Notes: a model not told the origin generated them from the sequence alone. Shown: positions 28,704 through 39,210, counted from the first letter of the stretch. The stretch: DNA of 64,000 bases from Paulinella micropora (GCA_019918135.1 WBZZ01000090.1:1-64000); one strand, 5' to 3'. A program made the numbers and translations.

Positions 28704-29690
28704 CCAGGCCCTTGAGGACGGCCAGCCCCCCCGAGCCGGACAGGTCCAGCGAGGCCAGCGCGGCCAGCGGTGCTAGCGCGGCCAGTGACAGGGTGACCTG
28801 GGTGGTCTGCAGGCGCAGCGCCCGCAGGTTTGGCATGCACAGGAGCGCGGCCAGGGGCGCGTAAACCAGCCCCCGCAGCTCGAGCTCCCGTAGCTCGGGC
28901 AGCAGCCCGAGCCCGGAGGGCTCGATCGAGCCCAGCGCCGGCAGCAGCGAGCCCGCGGCAGGCCGCCAGCGGCCGCAGGTCGGGGGCGTGGGTGAGCGGG
29001 CAGTTGCGGGACGCACAGCCGGCGGCCGGGTAGCGGAGCCGCAGCGTGTACAGGTGCGGCACGCCGGCCAAGAAGTCCAGGCTGTGGCCCGCCGGTTCGA
29101 GGTCGCCTAGGTCCACGTTGCGCAGCTCCGGCAGGCGCGGCCAGGGCGTTCGGCCCAGGGGGTCGGCGGCCTGCGGCGCCAGGCGCACGTGCAGGACCTC
29201 GAGGCCGGGCGCACAGTGTGGGAGCAGCAGGCTCTGCAGGGAGGGGCAGTCCAGGACCCGCAGCACCCGCAGCCGGGGCAGGCCGGGCTCAACGGCGTCT
29301 AACGTGGCTACGGCGGGACAGTTCTCGACGTGCAGGTATTCCAGCTGCGGCAGGGTGGACAGCAGCGAGCCGAGGTCGGGGGTCCACATGCCGCGCAGCA
29401 CCAGCCGGCGGAGCCGGGGGTGGCCGGCTAGGAAGCCCAGGCCCCGCAGGCTAGAGCAAGAGGCCAGCTCGAGCTCTTCTAGGTCGGGCCAGCGCGCCAG
29501 CGCCTCCGCCTGGGACAGCAAGGGGCAGTGGCGGAGGCTGAGCGTCCTGAGCCGGGCGGCCGACCGCTGCAGCGACCCTAGGCTGAACGCCGGTCTGATG
29601 TGCGAGAGCCTGACACAGCGGAGCTCGGGCAGCAGACGGCGACTCACTGCCCGTCGAGCTGCAGAAAGAGATCCTGTCTTTTCTGCCGGC
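28700..29690 (-). CDS. Leucine-rich repeat protein without its F-box end
   Basis: Irregular LRRs run through the frame (LRTLSLRHCPLLSQAEAL, LEELELASCSSLRGLGFL, LEYLHVENCPAVATLDAV), the same type as in the neighbouring F-box/LRR gene. The frame is open from 29,690 but has no ATG; a GTG lies at 29,647. Near 28,960 the LRR signal moves to another frame (ELRELELRGLVYAPLAAL) in a run of Gs, then approaches the GNAT stop. Repeats begin at once with no N-terminal domain, while an F-box lies on the opposite strand exactly where this gene's start should be. Truncated or rearranged. Confidence 0.65.
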
Positions 29691-30843
29691 CTGTAACCTC
29701 TTCACTTTGCTGCGCGTACGTGTCGGGGGCCTCTGGGGCCTGCGGTGCCAGCCCGCGCTGTGGCCGCGGCCGTTGGTGCTAGGCCACGCGCCCTCCCTGG
29801 GCACGCAGCAGCTACTACAAAGCCTGGGAGTCCGTGTCAGGCGCCTGTTCATCGGCAGCGTGGCCGAGTGGGAACGAGCGGGCGGTCTGCTGCCCTCCCT
29901 GGATGTGCGAGAGCTGGCGTTGCTGAGCGCACTGCACGCGAGCGGCCCCCCGGCGGCGGGGCCCCGCGGACCCCTGTGCTACCTGCGCGAGCTGCCGCCG
30001 GGCGGCCCGGGCGGGGCGCGCCTGCGCAGGCTGTACCTGGGCCGGGCCCCCCAGCTGCGTTCGCTGCACGGGCTGCACGTGCTGGCACCCCGCCTGGCCG
30101 AGCTGCAGCTGGAGCACTGCTCCTCCTTGCAAGATATCAGCAGCCTGGCCCTGTCCGCGGCCGCCGCCGTCGTCGCGGGGGTGGGCGGCCGGCCGGGCGG
30201 CTGGCCCACGGGGCTGGGCAAGCTCTCCATAGCCCCGGGGACAGGAAACAACTCGGCCGGGGGGAGGACCCGAGCTTCTTCTTCTCTGTCAGTCAGTTTT
30301 CAGCCACGTTGTCCGCCCCCCTTCCCTCCCCTGGGGGGGGGAGCAGCCCGCGCTCCACCCTCGCCCCCTCCCCCCTCTGCGTACTCCGGCCACGGCCTGC
30401 CCGCGGCCAGCCCCCCGCCGCCCGGGGGCGGGGAGGGGGTGCGGGGCACGCCGTGCCCGCGCGGCACCCTGCCAGGCCCGTCTGCGGCCGCCCCCTTCCC
30501 GCCCCCCTTCCCCGGCGTGGCGTTGGGAGTGGAGGAGGGAGGGAGGGAGAAACAGATCCAGACCCACGCTCAAGCAGCCAGCGCCCCCCTCCCCTCGCTC
30601 GCGCACGCGCCCGGAGGCCCGCCACGCTCGCGGGCGTGGCGCGCGTGGGTGGGCAGGACGGGGCACGGGCGCGTGTGCTGGCGCGGGCCGACAGGGGCGC
30701 GCGTGGGGGGGGGGGCGCCCCCGCCCCACACGGGGGGTGCCCCCCCCCTTGGCGCGCGCACGGGGCGGCGCGTGCCGGGATGGGTGGCGCTCCCCCCTCC
30801 GCGCGCGCCAAGGGGGGGGCGCGCCGTCCACCCCGTTCGGTAG
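29614..30843 (+). CDS. F-box/LRR protein (5' part), divergent and overlapping
   Basis: The frame opens after a TGA at 29,611 and soon gives LPVELQKEILSFLPACNLFT, a clear F-box (binds SKP1 in SCF ubiquitin ligases). It continues with LRR-like strands (VRRLFIGSV, LRRLYLGRAPQLRSLHGL, LAELQLEHCSSLQDISSL) to about 30,170. Beyond that the frame stays open only as low-complexity GC sequence, so the true end or a frame change is near 30,170-30,250. No ATG precedes the F-box in frame; start unresolved. It overlaps the head of the minus-strand LRR gene by ~75 bases. Confidence 0.6.
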   Translation, partial: HSGARAADGDSLPVELQKEILSFLPACNLFTLLRVRVGGLWGLRCQPALWPRPLVLGHAPSLGTQQLLQSLGVRVRRLFIGSVAEWERAGGLLPSLDVRELALLSALHASGPPAAGPRGPLCYLRELPPGGPGGARLRRLYLGRAPQLRSLHGLHVLAPRLAELQLEHCSSLQDISSLALSAAAAVVAGVGGRPGGWPTGLGKLSIAPGTGNNSAGGRTRASSSLSVSFQPRCPPPFPPLGGGAARAPPSPPPPSAYSGHGLPAASPPPPGGGEGVRGTPCPRGTLPGPSAAAPFPPPFPGVALGVEEGGREKQIQTHAQAASAPLPSLAHAPGGPPRSRAWRAWVGRTGHGRVCWRGPTGARVGGGAPPPHTGGAPPLGARTGRRVPGWVALPPPRAPRGGRAVHPVR

Positions 30844-30912
30844 CAGTCCGGAGCCAGGGGTTGCACAAAGTCGGTTCTGGCCAACCTCGTACAGCGCCTA
30901 GCCGGCCTTCCC
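30250..30912. other. GC-rich low-complexity region
   Basis: C and G tracts and GCGCGC-type simple sequence, with partial inverted repeats around CGCGCGCA/GGCGCGC near 30,690-30,815. The terminal part of the F-box frame runs through it but shows no coding character. Confidence 0.6.
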
Positions 30913-33002
30913 ATGTTGCCCCTTCACCAGCCTACTACCGCGGCCGCCGGCGCCAACGTCCCTGCAGACGCCGCGCCGCCCGCGCCCACACCCCTCGAGC
31001 AGGGCTGGGAGAGCCTCTTGCAGGGTGTTCTGGAGGAGCGTTGGTCCCCGGCACAGGCGCACGAGCTCCAGTACTACCTCCACAGCGGCAGCCTCGAGAC
31101 CGGTGGTCTGCAGATGTGGAAGACCCTGGTCGCTACCTTGCTCCCACGGCGCGAAGAGGAGGCGCTGCTGTTTTGCTTGCGCGCAGCACGCGCCAAGGTG
31201 CGAGACGCGATCGGTCTGCTGCGCGAGTGGAGCCAGGAAAAGCTGGCCGAGTGGGACGGCGCCGTGGCGCTGGGTACGGAGCTGGGGCTGGCGGTGGTCC
31301 AGGGCCCGTGCACCCCGGCCGCCCGCCAGCAAGTGGAAAGCCTCATCGACGGGGCACCGGCGTCCGAGCTCGGGAGAATGGCCTGCGCACAGGCGGCGCC
31401 CGAAGTTTTCCTCGAACTGCTCCAGGGCCCCGACACCGAGCTGGCCGCCTCGGGCGGCCGGCTGCTGGCGCGCGTGAGGCTCAACAGCCTGTCGCCCATG
31501 GCGTTCGCCCTGGCCTGGCTGCGGCTGCTGGCGGTGGCGACACTGCTGTGGTCGAGGGCCCTGGCCAGGTCTGCCTCGGAGCGCACCCTGCGCTCCTTGC
31601 TGGCGGGCCTGCGGGCCCGGCGCGGCGCGGCCAGGAAGCGGGCCGCGTCCAGGTTCCCCTTGGAGCTGCTGTTGGCGGAAATACGCGTGCCCCTGGCCGA
31701 GCCGAACATGGCCGACGCACGCCGGGTGATAGCCATCCTGCGCGCCGCACTGCTCCAGTCACAGCCCGAGGACTTTCGGCCGATCTTCCTGGACGCCGGG
31801 GCTTTGCTGCACTCTCGCAGCCTGGTCTGGCCGGTGGCGGCGGTCCTGCTGAGGTCCCCCTTGCTCTTGCACACTTTCCTGGGGCTGGGCACCCCGGTGT
31901 ACCAGCCGCCCTTGCCCTTCGAACTGCGGAGCCAGACGGTGCTCGAAGTACTCTGCACTGGCTTGTGCGCCGAATACCCGTGCGTGAAGATGGCGAGCGA
32001 GGACTTTGCCGCGGTGTGGCTGATGCTCGATGTCCTCGCCCACTACGGCGCGGACCCGGCGTGCGAATGGCTCGGCGAGCAGAACGCCTACGCTGCGCAG
32101 TGCATGGGTGTGCGGTGGTGGCGCCTCAAGGCCCGGCTACGTGCCCGGGGGCTCCCCAGCCCGGCCTCGGCCGTGGACCTGTTGCGGACCATCGAACGCG
32201 CCGCCCGGCTCATCGTCCACGAGCCCCCGGCCGAGCCCCCGGCCGCGCCCCAGCGCGATGAGCCCCCGGCCGAGCCTCAGCGCGACGAGCCTCCGGCCGC
32301 GCCACCGGCCGCGCCCCGGCGCGACGGGCCGCCTGCCATGCCGGGGGCCGGTCCTCCGAACCGCTGGGCTCGCTACTGCGCCGTGACCAGCCCTACCTCG
32401 CGCCGTCCCTGCCCGGGGGGGAGAATCCGCCGGGCCCGGCCCTGGGCGCGCTGCTGGAGGCAGGCGCCGGACAGGCCTGGCCCCACGGCTCCCGCGGGAC
32501 GGACGGGGCCCTGGCGCAGCACGAGACGGCACCGGCACCCGACCGGGCGCCGGCCGGCCGCGCCCCCAGCCCCTTGCAATCCGTGCTGGAGAGGGGCAAA
32601 AGGCTGCGCACCTGCAACAAGAGGCTGGCCCGCGAACAGAAGAGATTACAGTCCGAGGTGGACAGGCTGACCTCCCAGCACGAGACACTTAGCCGCCGCG
32701 GCCAAGAGCTCCGGGCCGAACAGGCGGACTTGCTCGGCGCCCTCAAGGGCCTGCGGAGGGCACGGCTCGGGCTGGCCGCCGACGTCGCGGCCGCGCAGGC
32801 CACCCTACAGCGGCTGCGGCAGGCCGCCGAGCAGGAAGAGCCCCCACGGGCTCGGACCTGTGACATTTGCGAAGAGGGCCCCCGGCCCCTGGTCGTGTTC
32901 GTCCCCTGCGGCCACGCCCGCGCGTGTGGCGAGTGTGCGGCAGGAATGCGCGAATGTCCCTTCTGCCGGCGGAACATCCAGACCCTGGTGGTGCCGATGT
33001 AG
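30913..33002 (+). CDS. Large RING-finger protein, probable E3 ubiquitin ligase
   Basis: About 696 residues allowing one frame break. The N-terminal ~430 residues are helical (HEAT/armadillo-like pattern without a named match). A low-complexity region follows with PPAEPPAAPQRDE-type repeats, then a coiled coil (about 32,600-32,830) and a C-terminal C3HC4 RING: CDICEEGPRPLVVFVPCGHA ... CGECAAGMRECPFCRRNI. RING plus terminal tail as here is the arrangement of IAP- and MYLIP-type E3 ligases. Zinc ligands are all present. The break is in a G run near 32,345; the frame after it is open right into the RING, so this is one gene, not two. A variant poly(A) signal ATTAAA lies 37 bases past the stop. 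Confidence 0.82.
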
Positions 33003-33038
33003 GCGGGCCGTACGCCGGGCCGTCGCCGTGTGCCTAAA

Positions 33039-33044
33039 ATTAAA
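33039..33044 (+). terminator. ATTAAA poly(A)-type signal after the RING gene
   Basis: CTAAAATTAAAACAAAG, the only AT-rich patch nearby, 37 bases beyond the stop at 33,002. Confidence 0.4.
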
Positions 33045-33150
33045 ACAAAGTTTGCCTGTCTCTGCTGCCGGCTTACCGGTACGGGGGGGGGGGGGGGGAA
33101 TTTGCCGGCCGGCGCCCGGGATTGACTTGAAGAAGCGCCTGGACATTTAG

Positions 33151-34683
33151 CTACTTGGGGAACAGCTCGACCGGGTGGAACCTCTCCCCCAGCTCCGCGG
33201 TCTGTAGTGCCAGCGCCTCCCTTTGCCGGGCCAGCGCCTGCTCGTCCGTTGTATCCGGCTTGTAGTACCAGTAAATGTCTACCGGAACCAAGCCCTGCTC
33301 TTTTCTAACCCGGTCGAAGTCCGCCAGGAGCCGGTACCACTCGGGGTCCGGTTTCTCCCAGCACAAAGATAGTTTCCTCAGGCTCTTGACCTCCGCCAGC
33401 AGCTCCACCAGGACGATCCCGTCGAACCAGCTAGCCTCTCTGCTTGTGCCCAGCGTCACGTCTAGCTCCTGCAACGGTGGTCGGAGCAGTGCCCGCAGCT
33501 GGCGATACGAGAGGTAGGTATAGTTTATCGTCAGGTGGGTTAGTGCTCGCATCCACGGTATCGCTCCCTTGACCACGTCAAAGCCAGCGAGGCTGAGCTT
33601 CTTCACCGTCGCCAGGCGTGCCCAAGCGGTCGTCGACACCTCTATGCGCCGGTATCTTGACTGAGCGGTAACACCGGTGGCGCTTAAGGCTACCTCCCGC
33701 AGAGTGGTTGATCCTGGCGGGATGAACACACACAAAAAGTCGGACAGCTGCACCAGCTCTGGACCCCGCGTCGCCAACGACAAGACCTCAAGCTTCTCAA
33801 GCTTCTTCAGAGCGGGCCTGCCTTGAGCACCACCCTCGAGCAGGCTAGGCCTACCAAGCGCCGTCAGCCGGAGCTGGGTCAGCTCTCGGCAGAGCCCGAC
33901 CCCCGCGTACAGTCTTGCCACCCGTTGCTGCTCTTGCCGGGCCTGGGCCTCAGTCCTTGGCCAGCCAGTAACCTCGAACTTGAACGTCTGCAGGGTTCGA
34001 CGAGAGCAGGCGAGCGCTTCCTCCGCAAATTCACACATGGACTCGGTTTCCTCGCAGGCGAGGCACAGCTCCGACAACGGCTTGAACCTTTGGTCCCAGG
34101 AGGGTAGCCCGCCGCACGCACTCAGCGTCAGTGCGCCGCCCGCCGGGAGCTGCAGGAGCAGCCGCAGGGGGGGAGCTTGGCAGTCCTCCAGCACCAGCCT
34201 GCTTGGCCGTGGCAGTGCAGCTTTGTCGACTTCTGCTGGCTGATCTGGATATTTCTTCCAGTCTAGGTCCGAGAGGGTCAGTTCCTCCACGCTCGGGGGC
34301 GCTTGGTACCACCGCCAGGCAGGGGCGTCGTCGTAGCCGTAGTCTAGGTGCAAGCTACGGATTCGCAGCGAGGATAGCCGCGCCAGCTCCTCCTGGGTTG
34401 AGGCCTCGCCGATGCAGTTTATTCGCACCGAAGCGAGGGGGGGGCTTCCGCCGGGCCGGCGGTGTGCCACGTCGAGGAGCAAGCGGCAGTTCCGGTCAAA
34501 GTTACGCGAGAAAAAGGACCACCGCGAGTGGTGCGCCAGCTGTGACCAAGGCACCTTGCCCCACCTCTCGTCCTCGTCGTCCAAGGCAAAAATGTTGGTG
34601 CTATCGAACGTGAGCGTGACGTCAGCGGGGATGGCCAACGTAGTGTCCCACTTGAGCTCGTCTAGGGCGCTCCAGGTACTCTA
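33151..34683 (-). CDS. LRR protein segment D (C-terminal part of a long broken LRR gene)
   Basis: About 510 codons open after a TAG at 34,683 with no ATG for ~200 codons, so the listed start is artificial. LRRs of the irregular F-box type run throughout (VEELTLSDLDWKKYP, LEVLSLATRGPELVQL, VKKLSLAGFDVVKGA, LRKLSLCWEKPDPEW). The protein ends ERFHPVELFPK. Orientation, composition (GC clearly lower than neighbours) and lack of a start suggest that it continues from segment C through a frame break near 34,685. Confidence 0.7.
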
Positions 34684-35927
34684 GTCGTTGCTGCTTAGTG
34701 GCTTCCCGGTCTCCCAGCTCTCGCATCCTTCGTTCTTCGAGTGTGCCAACCCCAAACACGGCCAGCAACAGCTTCATGCTTGCTTCCTTGGCCTCTGCCA
34801 GAGGGGTGCACAGGCTTCTGGGCCCGCCGAACCACATGTACCGCTTGCAGTCGCAAGATGAAGAGCCTGTTCTCGTAAGCCACACGGGTCTTGCTGTCTA
34901 GCAACTCTTGTAGCTGCGGCCCGGAAAGCCTGCTCTTGTTGAATTCGAGCACCACCGCTGAGGGAAGCTTCTTCCGCTCCCTACGAGCATTGAGGGTGGC
35001 CAAGGACGTGATCCACTCATCGGACTCGCCGTGAGTGCGCTTGCACAGGCGGAGCCTTTGTAGTCCCGGCAGCGCGGCTAGGCGACGCTGGACGAGGCTT
35101 TTGGTCAGCCAAAGACCCTCGTCGACGTCGAGCTTCTCCAGCTTACTTTCTCTCGTGGGCACAAACAGCTGCCGCTGCAGCTCGTAGCCCAGCCGACCAA
35201 GGCGTACCAACCGCAGGCTCGATAGCTTCGGCGGTGTAGGAGCGTCGGAAAGACTGCCAAAGCCCCCTAGCGTCAAGCGGGTCAGGCTCGTCATTTGTGC
35301 ACACACTGCTGAGTCGGCCACGAGCTCGCAGCGCCGCGAAGATCTCGCCAGGTGGATGGCTAATTCTTCTAGCCCGCCCACTTGACACCAGCCTTGCAAC
35401 AAGTCCAACAGCCGCAGTTGACTGGAGGCCCCCCCTCCGGCTCCTTCCTCCTCGGCGACGTAGATCCGCAGTCTCCGGAGGCCAGGCCAACAAGGCGGAT
35501 GCTTCTGCTCAAGCAGGTCTGCCGCCGCGATAGATAGAGTGCAGGACTTAAGTTTCTGGCAGGCGCGGATCCCCGCCTTCAGCTTTTGTCGCGCCGTGGC
35601 AGACGAGTAAGTGTACCGGAGCACCAGGCTTTGCAGAGTCCCTCGGCAGTTCTTGAGCACCGCCCGGCATTCCCGTGCTTTGGCCTCGTCGAGAGTCGAG
35701 AGATGGAGGTTGAAGCGCGTTAATCCCTGCAGGCCGCCTAGCGAAGGCAGGTCGGCGCTGGACGAGGGCCTGAGCCCTAACTCTTTTACCTGCCGGGCCG
35801 CTTCTTCTCCAGTGAAAAGGTTAGGAAACGGTAGATCGCCCCCCTCGCCATCGCCGACATACGTCAACTGCAGCTTGGCCAAGCGGGGGTGCTCTTGCCA
35901 GAAGTCTGCAAAGCTGTACGGAGCCTC
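34622..35927 (-). CDS. LRR protein segment C (middle part of the long LRR gene)
   Basis: The frame runs from just after the TAG at 35,928-35,930, again without an ATG for ~200 codons. It contains LRRs (LKSCTLSIAAADLLEQ, LTRLTLGGFGSLSDA, LEKLDVDEGLWLTK). Near 34,850 the coding signal changes frame to a helical stretch (AEAKEASMKLLLAVFGVG, LEERRMRELGDREATKQ) that ends at 34,622 or joins segment D. The first codons read on in the same frame from segment B, interrupted only by one TAG. Confidence 0.65.
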
Positions 35928-36305
35928 CTATTGTCGCTGCTCCTGTTGTAGCGGATACCCGCTCAGCTGAAGTTGGGTGCAGCTGCGCGGGATCGAATTC
36001 CAGAGCAAGCCAAGCCTCGTCGGGTCTACCCGCAAGAATTCGTCCTCGAAATGGAGACGCAAGCAGTCTACCTCAACTTCAGTTAGCCGATGCAGCAGTT
36101 CCTCCAGTTCCTCCGGTACCCCGTCGAACGCGGTTGGCTGCAAGCCGAGGGTGACAGAGCTGAGGGGGCGATTCGACAGCTCTTTTGCTTGCCTCCACTC
36201 GTGCAAGCGAACCAGCATCTCGACGTTGGTGCGAAAGCTCGTGGTGGCAAACTCCCAAACCCCATGGGTAGCTAGCCTGGGCCAGGCCCAGCAAACAGCA
36301 GCTCC
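35928..36305 (-). CDS. LRR protein segment B, ends at an isolated in-frame TAG
   Basis: ATG at 36,218, but the frame is open and protein-like further upstream (GVWEFATTSFRTNVEM), joining the end of segment A through a frame change near 36,290. It encodes the first LRR-like elements (VEVDCLRLHFEDEFLRVDP, CTQLQLSGYPLQQEQRQ). The TAG is followed in the same frame by segment C. Confidence 0.6.
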   Translation of the reverse strand, partial: GAAVCWAWPRLATHGVWEFATTSFRTNVEMLVRLHEWRQAKELSNRPLSSVTLGLQPTAFDGVPEELEELLHRLTEVEVDCLRLHFEDEFLRVDPTRLGLLWNSIPRSCTQLQLSGYPLQQEQRQ

Positions 36306-36934
36306 AGCAGCTCATCCCTTCCGTCGTCACCCGCTGGTATATTCTGGTCGCTGAATCGCAAGCAAAGACGGGACGGAATGTGCAGGTGCGCCCAGTCTCG
36401 GCGTGCCGCGTCCGGAGGTGATTTTCCTTTGGGCTCCACACGACCCCGCTGTAGTAGTTGGCGTGCCGCGTCCAGAGGTGATTTCCCTTTGGGCTCCACA
36501 CGACCTTGCTCTAGTAGTTGGCGTGCCGCGTCCGGAGGTGATTTCCCTTCGGGCTCCACCCGACCTCGCTGTAGTAGTTGGCGTGCCGCGTCAGGAGGTG
36601 ATTTCCCTTTGGGCTCCACACGACCTCGGTGTAGTAGTTGGCGTAGGTCCACTGGTGCGCCATCTTTACAATCCAGTTTATTTAAGTAACGGTCGCCTTG
36701 GCCAAGCAGTGTGGCCCAAGCCATGTCCTCTTCCGAGTAGGACAGGCTCGACAGGCCCTGGTTGAGACTCGCCAGTGGGGTAGCGTTCCCCACAAAAGAC
36801 ACGAGCTCTGTACCGAGCTCTCGCATCACCGTCTCCCCCGCTGCGCCGAACTCTCGCCTCACTGTGTCCCCCGGCAGAGACGATGGCCTCTGCTTGTCTT
36901 CTTCTTTGCCGCATACCGCGCACGGACGCGACAT
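36272..36934 (-). CDS. LRR gene segment A: CxxC start and 20-residue tandem repeats
   Basis: 220 residues from the ATG at 36,934 (MSRPCAVCGKEED; the CxxC could be half a zinc site). A helical region follows, then four to five 20-residue repeats RQLLQRGRVEPKGKSPPDAA. After these comes a non-repeat stretch (LCLRFSDQNIPAGDDGRDEL) ending at a TAG at 36,272. Because segment B is open upstream in an overlapping frame, A to D together may be one protein of ~1,250 residues. Confidence 0.6.
   Translation of the reverse strand: MSRPCAVCGKEEDKQRPSSLPGDTVRREFGAAGETVMRELGTELVSFVGNATPLASLNQGLSSLSYSEEDMAWATLLGQGDRYLNKLDCKDGAPVDLRQLLHRGRVEPKGKSPPDAARQLLQRGRVEPEGKSPPDAARQLLEQGRVEPKGKSPLDAARQLLQRGRVEPKGKSPPDAARRDWAHLHIPSRLCLRFSDQNIPAGDDGRDELLELLFAGPGPG
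36395..36655 (-). repeat. 60-bp in-frame tandem repeat (20 residues, ~4.4 copies)
   Basis: Units contain GGCGTGCCGCGTCCGGAGGT and differ by few substitutions (A/G, C/A), all keeping the frame. Copy number is probably variable between isolates. Confidence 0.9.
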
Positions 36935-37269
36935 GGCCGGCTGGCGTTGCTGGCAGCTGTTTAGCGCCTTGGGCGGACGCACCGGGTCACAGGGGCAGAT
37001 GGGGGGAAGCAGGGAGAGGGAGGGGGGAGAGAGAAGAGAGGGGGCGGGGGAGCGGAGAGAGGGGAGTGAGAGACAGAGAAAGAGCAAGGGAGGGACAGAG
37101 AGTCAACCTCTTCTGCTACACTACCCGTCGGGGTTGCCGGCCGGAGGCGTCTCGAGCAAGCATCGCTAGGGATTTAGGCTAGAATGCAGTGCAGGCCTGA
37201 CAGGCAGAGGCGGCCTCTTCTCTGGACCGAGGCCGGGCACGGGCAGGAGGTCCAGAGCGCCGCGTGGAA

Positions 37270-37765
37270 AGGGGCCGCTTCCCTTCCTCTGTGTGAGTGA
37301 GTGGAGGGGGGAAGGGGGGGGTGCATGCTAACCTCGGTGTGAGTTAGGGGGGGGGGGTACCATTAACCTGGGTGTGAGTCAGGGGGGTGGAGGTACCACC
37401 AAATTTGGTGTGAGCGTAGGGGAGGGTGTACCACCAAATTTGGTGTGAGCGTAGGGGAGGGTGTACCACTAACTTTGGCGTGAGCATACGGGAGGGGTAC
37501 CACTAACTTGGGTGTGAGCGTAGGGGTAGAGGTACTTCTAACCTCGGTGTGAGCGTAGGGGGTGGAGGCACACTAAGCTCGGTGTGAGCGTAGGGGTAGA
37601 GGCACGCTAACCTCGGTGTGAGCGTAGGGGGTAGAGGCACGCTAACCTCGGTGTGAGCGTAGGGGGTAGAGGCACGCTAACCTCGGTGTGAGTTAGGGGG
37701 GGGGGGGAGTACTACTAACTTGGGTGTGAGTCAGGGGGGGCACGGTGTGCGCTCCAGGGTACTGG
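37270..37765. repeat. ~35-bp minisatellite, about 13 units
   Basis: Degenerate units with core GGTGTGAGCGTAGGGG followed by a variable purine run and CACGCTAACCTC or CACCAAATTT. Units in the middle (37,550-37,690) are almost identical, outer ones more diverged. Ends in a G20 run at 37,764-37,783. The surrounding stretch 36,935-37,856 holds no gene. Confidence 0.9.
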
Positions 37766-37856
37766 GGGGGGGGGGGGGGGGGGCGTCGGCTCCTTCCTCC
37801 CCGCGCCGGGGGCGGAGTCTCGGCTCGCGAGTGTGCACGAGCGCTAGGGGGCCGCG

Positions 37857-39210
37857 CTAGGGGGCCGCGCTAGCAGGTCGCAGCTGCGCGGAGCGCGTCT
37901 CTGGGTAGCTGGTCTTGTCTCGCGCGGGGCCCCGCGACGACAGCGCCCGGCACCTGGGGCCGATCGTCAGCGCCTGCCCATAATTGATCAGCTCCACGAC
38001 GACCGTCCGGAGGGCGCGGATGCGAGCCTCGTACGCCCAGACGGCCGCCCCTCCGGCCTCCAGCGCGTGCTCGGGCGCGGCGGCCACCTCCCTGGCGCCG
38101 CCGGGCAGACCAAAGACCCGCGCCACCAGGTCGGACCACAGTGCGTAGGGGATCTCGTGCTCCGGGCGGAGAGCTTCGCGCGCATAGACCAGGTTGGTAT
38201 TGTCGCGGGTGACACAGGTGCCCGACACGCTGGTGCACGGGGCAATTTCGCCGCTGTGCTATCCCGGGACCTGGTACCTGTACAGCGGCGTGCAAGCCAG
38301 TTCGCACAGCAACGAGTCGCCTGCACGGCGGAGCGTGCGCTGGCGCCTGGCCGGCACGTCGCCCCTCGCGTGCGCGGGCTCCGACCCTATGGCCGCCGTG
38401 GCCGCGGCTGGCAACAGCCAGCTCTCCCACGCCCGATCCACGTTGCCCTCGCGGCGCCGGCCCAGGACTAGCGCTCCCCTGGCGTGGTCCAGGGTGTACG
38501 CCAAGCGCAGGTTCTCCAGCTGCAGCCGCAAGGCATAGCGCTCCAGCAGGGCGCCCAGGGGCGAACAGAGCTGCCCCGCCCGCCGGGGCGGAAGGGCCCG
38601 TACTCCACCACCGACACCCGCAGCGGCGCCTCGCGGCCCCGCCGGCCGCGCGCCCCCCCCCCCCCCCGCCGCGCCCCTCCGCCTGCAGGTATACCGCCGG
38701 CTCCCACGCACGTCGCGGTACGTGATCTGGTAGCCGGCGGTCCCCACTACTTCCAACACTTCGCCCAGGACCGCGTCCGGCCTGGTGCGCAGCAGCGCGA
38801 ACCCAAACTTGAAGAATTCTTGCGAGATGGCCTCGGCCAGGGCTTCCGCGTGCCGCAGGACCACGTCGCGCAGGGGGTGCCGGGGTTCTTCGCCGGCCGC
38901 CCCCACGAGGCGCAGCCCCCCCCCCCCCTCCCCCGAGAACCGACGCACGCGAGCTAGCGAGCGCCGCGAACACACAAGGCTCCAACGCCAGCCGCTCCAA
39001 CGCCAACACACCCGGGTTGAGCTCTACAATGCCCGGGGCGCCGTACTGCCCGCGCTGCAGCGGGACCCTGTCGGGGGGTGGCGGCGCGGGGCGCAGCTGG
39101 GGACACGCCGGGCCGCGCGCTTCTTCGGGAGCAGCGAAGGCGGGCGGGGGCTCCGGGTCCGTCTCCACCGCCGAGTTATACAGCATCGCATAACACTGCA
39201 CCGGCTCCAT
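37857..39210 (-). CDS. Unidentified ~450-residue protein, frame-broken
   Basis: Starts MEPVQCYAMLYNSAVETDPE at 39,210. Coding signal passes through three frames: the start to about 38,950 (VELNPGVLALERLALEPCVF), the middle to about 38,260 (EFFKFGFALLRTRP, GYQITYRDVRGSRR, LRLAYTLDHARGALVL, CELACTPLYRYQVPG), and the C-terminus (NTNLVYAREALRPEHEIPYA, VVVELINYGQALTIGPR). Breaks fall at C/G runs near 38,925, 38,600-38,660 and at ~38,265. Soluble, no membrane segment. The mixture of structured segments suggests a virion or connector-like protein, but I cannot support a name. Divergent from the membrane-protein gene (382-bp gap with GC-rich filler). Confidence 0.6.

Noticed and set aside
35925..35933. 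Alternative genetic code reading TAG or TAA as Gln
   Set aside because: Both halves use TAG and TAA as normal terminators of intact genes (VPS72 ends in TAG), so isolated in-frame stops are better explained by mutation, error or readthrough.
37270..37765. CRISPR-like array
   Set aside because: Units follow one another without unique spacers, and the variation is gradual, as in a minisatellite.
37857..39210. Portal or connector protein identity
   Set aside because: Some segments feel portal-like, but I can place no motif, and the gene is frame-broken, so a name is not supported.
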